Both the position numbers and the translations under genes were made by a program. From positions 38,368,243 to 38,432,242 of the forward strand of contig OZ017796.1 in assembly GCA_963969395.1 (NCBI GenBank): DNA of 64,000 nt. The letters are read 5' to 3'. A model generated the notes under the pieces. That model ran no database searches. It was not told where the DNA came from and saw only the letters and a list, made by a program, of their open reading frames with translations. Shown here one piece after another: positions 60,880 through 64,000 of this stretch; position 1 is the stretch's first letter; every line of letters begins with the position of its first letter. The stretch comes from Pseudoscleropodium purum. Its lineage: Eukaryota; Streptophyta; Bryopsida; Hypnales; Brachytheciaceae.

Positions 60880-62630
60880 TCAACCCCTACTTTTACGTCG
60901 ACTGGATACTTGAAGAGCAAACTGATCAGCTTCAGCCGTGCTGTTTCGAGCACTTCCATGCCGCATCCTATTCGCCTGAGACTTAGCCTCCTGATCCTCC
61001 TGATTTGCTGCAATATAGTCCTTCCGAATGTCCCAAAGAACCTCAGCTGTCTTCTTCATGGTGGGCCGGTCTGCTTTTGTGGGCGCCGAACAAGCAAATG
61101 CGAGCTCGGCCAAGCGATCAATGATGCTCATTGCAGCTGGTGTTTTCTCGATTTTAGGGTCGAGGATTTCGACTACCTTCCCTTCTACAAACTTCTTAAA
61201 AGCCCATCTGACAGTCACACGTTCATCACTGGTCCTCTTCAGTTCAATTGGCCGCCTGCCAGTAAATATCTCTATGAGTAAAATGCCGAACGAATAAACA
61301 TCACTCTTGGTATGCAGCTGATAGGAGTTTAGGTATTCTGGATCCAGATAACCTGCATTCGCCATGGGCCAATCCTCAGTACTTGAAGCGTTTACAAGAC
61401 CCTAACCGAAAAATCCCTGTTTAAAAAATGCAGATCGATATTGAAGCATAGGGTTACAGACAATGTACGATTTCGAAGGAGAAATATCAGAAACTAGCTA
61501 CAGAAAATCGACCTAATGCGACGTGGACACGGACCTGCAGTGCCTTTCACTTGGGTTGACACATGAGTGGCCCCGGCATCGGTGGACGGCCCAACGCGGG
61601 AAAACCCGAAATCAGCAACCTTCGCCCGACACTTGTCCGTGAGGAGAATGTTGGACGACTTGATATCCCTGTGTATGATCGGTCGATCGGCATACAGATG
61701 TAGATATGTCAATGCGTGTGCAATGTCTATCGCAATATCTAACCGAGTGCTTATGTCGAGTGGTTTCCCGTATGTCCCATCTATATGCTCACCGAGGTTG
61801 CCATTCGATACGAACTCTACGATTAGAATACGTTCCGAGCCTTCTTCCAAATAGCCGATCAGTTTCACGAGGTTCAAATGATCCACCTGCGACAAACAAG
61901 CATTGGTTAGGCCACTTCGTTACACTCTAGCAAATGGCAAAATTATATTGAACGCTTATTCAAATTTTCTTACTTAGGTCAACTAGGTCAACTACGTCAA
62001 TGACGTGACACAAGAAGACACTGTGACAAATCTAAACATCGCACTTGTTTCAAAAACGAAAACCTCGAATTGAGTAGCAGGGACTGCACAATAGAAATGC
62101 CACTTTTCAGGAACTTGTATACTATCAACTCAAAAGGCAAAACACTCAAAAGAAAGAGATTCTTTCGATATATGCTTTTCGAAGCTGTAGCACCAATCCA
62201 GACCTATTCTCTAGAACAGGAAACAAACCTGGGACAACATTTCCACCTCTGTCCGAAACTCCGCAGACAGCCGATGCGCGTAAGCGTCCTTCCTGCCGCG
62301 CTTGATAGCCACCATTCTTCCATCCCTAAGTTTGCCTTTATACACCATACCAAATCCCCCCTGGCCGATTTTATTCGACGGAGACCAATTCGAAGTTGCG
62401 TAGCTCATCTCTGCCATTGTGAAAATCTCTGCTCCCGGTTCGTGCGACTCCGCCTTGGTCGCGTTTCCAAACGCATTTTGGTACCCATTTCGGCTGCTGC
62501 GCAGAGATCCAGTCTCCGAGGAAGGTGTCGAGCATTGGTCGAAGACTTCCTTGAACTGCTCCTGGCCCTTGAAGTCTTTGAATTCGTTCTCCTTCGACTG
62601 AGATCGAAAGCATGAAGAACACCACGCCAT
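60880..62630 (-). CDS. Calmodulin-binding receptor-like cytoplasmic kinase (CRCK type), 3 exons
   Basis: A soluble Ser/Thr kinase of the RLK/Pelle superfamily. Exons: 62630-62229, 61886-61535 and 61352-60880 (402+352+473 nt, 408 aa), with GT-AG junctions and matching phases. The N-terminal ~70 residues are polar, with no signal peptide or membrane segment. Kinase motifs: glycine loop IGQGGFGMVYKG (89-100), VAIK (Lys110), HRDIKSSN (206-213), ADFGF (225-229), STQVKGTAGYLDPEYL in the activation segment, then SDVYSFGILLIEIFTGRRP. All catalytic residues are present. The wording matches the Arabidopsis CRCK1-3 group, including GATHVSTQVKGTAGYLDPEY and a conserved DIRKDY near the C terminus. CRCKs bind calmodulin and are linked to calcium and stress signalling (family knowledge; not visible here). 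The tail after IRKDY is Ser/Arg-rich and short. Confidence 0.92.
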
Positions 62631-63775
62631 CCCGTACGCTGTCCCGAATCAGAGGTTCTAACACCAATTGAATCACAGTGGCACGGACATAAAGCCTAGC
62701 ACACCAGAAATTTATGAAGGCCTCACCGGCCCCACAAGGAAGCTGAACTACCAAACATGGCACGACCTACCCGGTCGGCCACAGTTAATGTTGCAGACCA
62801 GTATCAAATCGAAGATAGGGAGCGAGCGATGGCGGCAATGTGCCTCTCCCGAAGAACTAATTTGAGCAAGCCCAGCGACTTCCTAGTTGCGGCACGATGT
62901 TCCTCGTCATCCAAAACCATCAGTCCCTGGCAATGGCGGTCCCACTGAATTTCTGACAATGTGCTTGTGGTGCCGTTTTGAATCCTACTGAGAACTACAC
63001 TAATTCAAAATATCCTCCTCTTTCTATCTGCAAAGAACATGCTCGGAGCTAAGACTCTAACAAGTTCATAGGTGTATCTTGATCGGAACTTTCAAACTCG
63101 ATTCGGTGCCGGAAAGACAAAAATTCACCACAAAGGAACAAACTACGTGCTCCAGCGGCGAATCTTGAGACAGTCTCACGACAATAGCGATTTGCGTCGC
63201 CTCTCCGAAAGAACCAAGGACAAGAAGATTCTAAAGAGAGGTTTTTTTTCGCACTTGCAGCAACAATGAGAGAGATCTTCTCACGAACATCAACAAGGCG
63301 GAATGGCTTCTGCAACAATCACATGATTGCACAGAGCACACAATGCACCTCTTGCTTCCCTTCCTCTCGCGCTTGCCTTTCCTTGTTTAGTTCATTGAAA
63401 GAGAGCCGATTGGACGGACAGCGGTGGAAGAAGACAAATCGGGGATACAAGAGACCATACCACAGAATGCTACCATCTCCGGCAAGGAACTCTAACTTAC
63501 ACGCCGGAAAACGGACTCCATTTCCAGTCCTATGGACATGGACCTTACTTTATAAAGAACCTGATGCTGCGGGGCAGCGCACCTCCTACAATCGGAGAAT
63601 ACTTCAAACGCGGGAACTTGGAAATTCAGAAACCATACTAAATCAGAACACCCATCGTGGCGGATTTTCCGGAAATAAGTGAGGGATATCAGCAGGGCTT
63701 CCGGTCCCCGCAGCTCGGCCGAATATACCTTTTCCTTATGAAGCTTATTGGTGCTCCGCTCCTAAGTTAATGATA
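62631..63775. other. 5' region of the CRCK gene, higher GC, no certain gene
   Basis: Composition is more balanced than in the rest of the intergenic DNA, consistent with a long leader or promoter for the minus-strand kinase and perhaps for a plus-strand gene at the right edge. Frames on both strands (for example 63266-63682 plus and 63049-63318 minus) have no recognised domain. Confidence 0.35.
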
Positions 63776-63815
63776 AATCCCTGGTATTCCTCTGCATTGG
63801 CTTTTGCCACAGGCG

Positions 63816-64000
63816 ATGCTATTCAAACGACACGTAGAGATAGAATCCTCTTCACAATTTCTTGACGAAGCTTCTAGCTCCGGAATTAAGGGGCACAACA
63901 GCTTGCAAATCGAACAAGCTCCTAATGAAGCTGGCACTGTGAACCGAACTCGAGATGCCAATACTGCCCATGGATTTCGTCCGTGTGGGGCAACCTTTTC
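63816..64000 (+). CDS. Possible 5' part of a gene running off the window
   Basis: A frame opening at ATG 63816 stays open to the window edge (61 codons). It can also be read as an exon after the acceptor-like TTTTGCCACAG at 63802-63812. It begins MLFKRHVEIESSSQFLDE and is polar with no recognisable domain. The minus-strand frame 63767-63961 covers the same bases and is equally unrecognised. Composition favours coding, but this is weak evidence. Confidence 0.25.
   Translation, partial: MLFKRHVEIESSSQFLDEASSSGIKGHNSLQIEQAPNEAGTVNRTRDANTAHGFRPCGATF

Noticed and set aside
60565..61281. 238-codon plus-strand open frame
   Set aside because: It is antisense to CRCK exon 3, which has clear kinase motifs. 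The open frame is a by-product of the coding strand's composition.
1..64000. CRISPR arrays, bacterial operons or a viral genome
   Set aside because: The spliced plant genes and plant transposons show a eukaryotic nuclear window. No spaced direct-repeat array of CRISPR type and no viral gene set was seen.

Overview
The window is nuclear DNA of a land plant. It holds three spliced host genes with GT-AG introns and long AT-rich intergenic stretches full of decayed transposable elements. One insert carries mitochondrial rRNA and cox1 sequence. The TE classes and the loose intergenic texture would fit a non-flowering plant (bryophyte, lycophyte, fern or gymnosperm), but I cannot settle the lineage from sequence alone.

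Host genes: (1) a PDIL2-type protein disulfide isomerase on the minus strand (41434-45171), 11 exons and 367 codons, with two CGHC thioredoxin domains and an ERp29-like tail; (2) cytosolic ribosomal protein eL20 (L18a) on the plus strand (51292-53061), 4 exons, 177 aa; (3) a calmodulin-binding receptor-like cytoplasmic kinase (CRCK type) on the minus strand (60880-62630), 3 exons, 408 aa. All three assemble cleanly across splice junctions and look intact. A short open frame at the right edge may be part of a further gene.

The most striking object is a ~9.9 kb hAT transposon at 9539-19475. It has terminal inverted repeats beginning CAGGGTTGAC and a perfect 8-bp target-site duplication (TATTTAAA) on both sides. 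It carries two divergently oriented genes: a hAT transposase on the minus strand (zinc finger, DUF659-like core, hATC region, long charged tail), and on the plus strand a ~478-codon protein with recognisable protein-kinase hallmarks. The kinase-like gene is itself split by a 301-bp deletion derivative of the same transposon family, with its own perfect 8-bp duplication (GTCATGTG). Conceptually removing that insert and one duplication copy rejoins the kinase frame exactly at the Mg-binding DWG region. Both genes have decayed mainly through in-frame stops, with little frameshifting. GC-rich GTCCGCCC-type arrays sit at both termini and also 5' of both genes.

Other mobile DNA: a heavily decayed second hAT relic of the DUF4371-like type (21414-24000); at least four copies of an element of about 0.6-0.9 kb with TTAA-CCCC ends (3258-4170, 34843-35768, 39772-40412, partial near 16.0-16.3 kb), plus a 1.3-kb element with the same ends (676-2010); a LINE relic with RNase H and C-terminal zinc-knuckle remnants (about 54.7-57.9 kb); several foldback elements; and tandem repeats. 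A nuclear insertion of mitochondrial DNA (about 25.8-27.9 kb) contains trnfM-like, 5' rrn26-like and antisense cox1-like segments. The remaining intergenic DNA (about 4.7-9.5, 27.9-34.8 and 45.4-51.1 kb) is AT-rich and I see no convincing genes in it.
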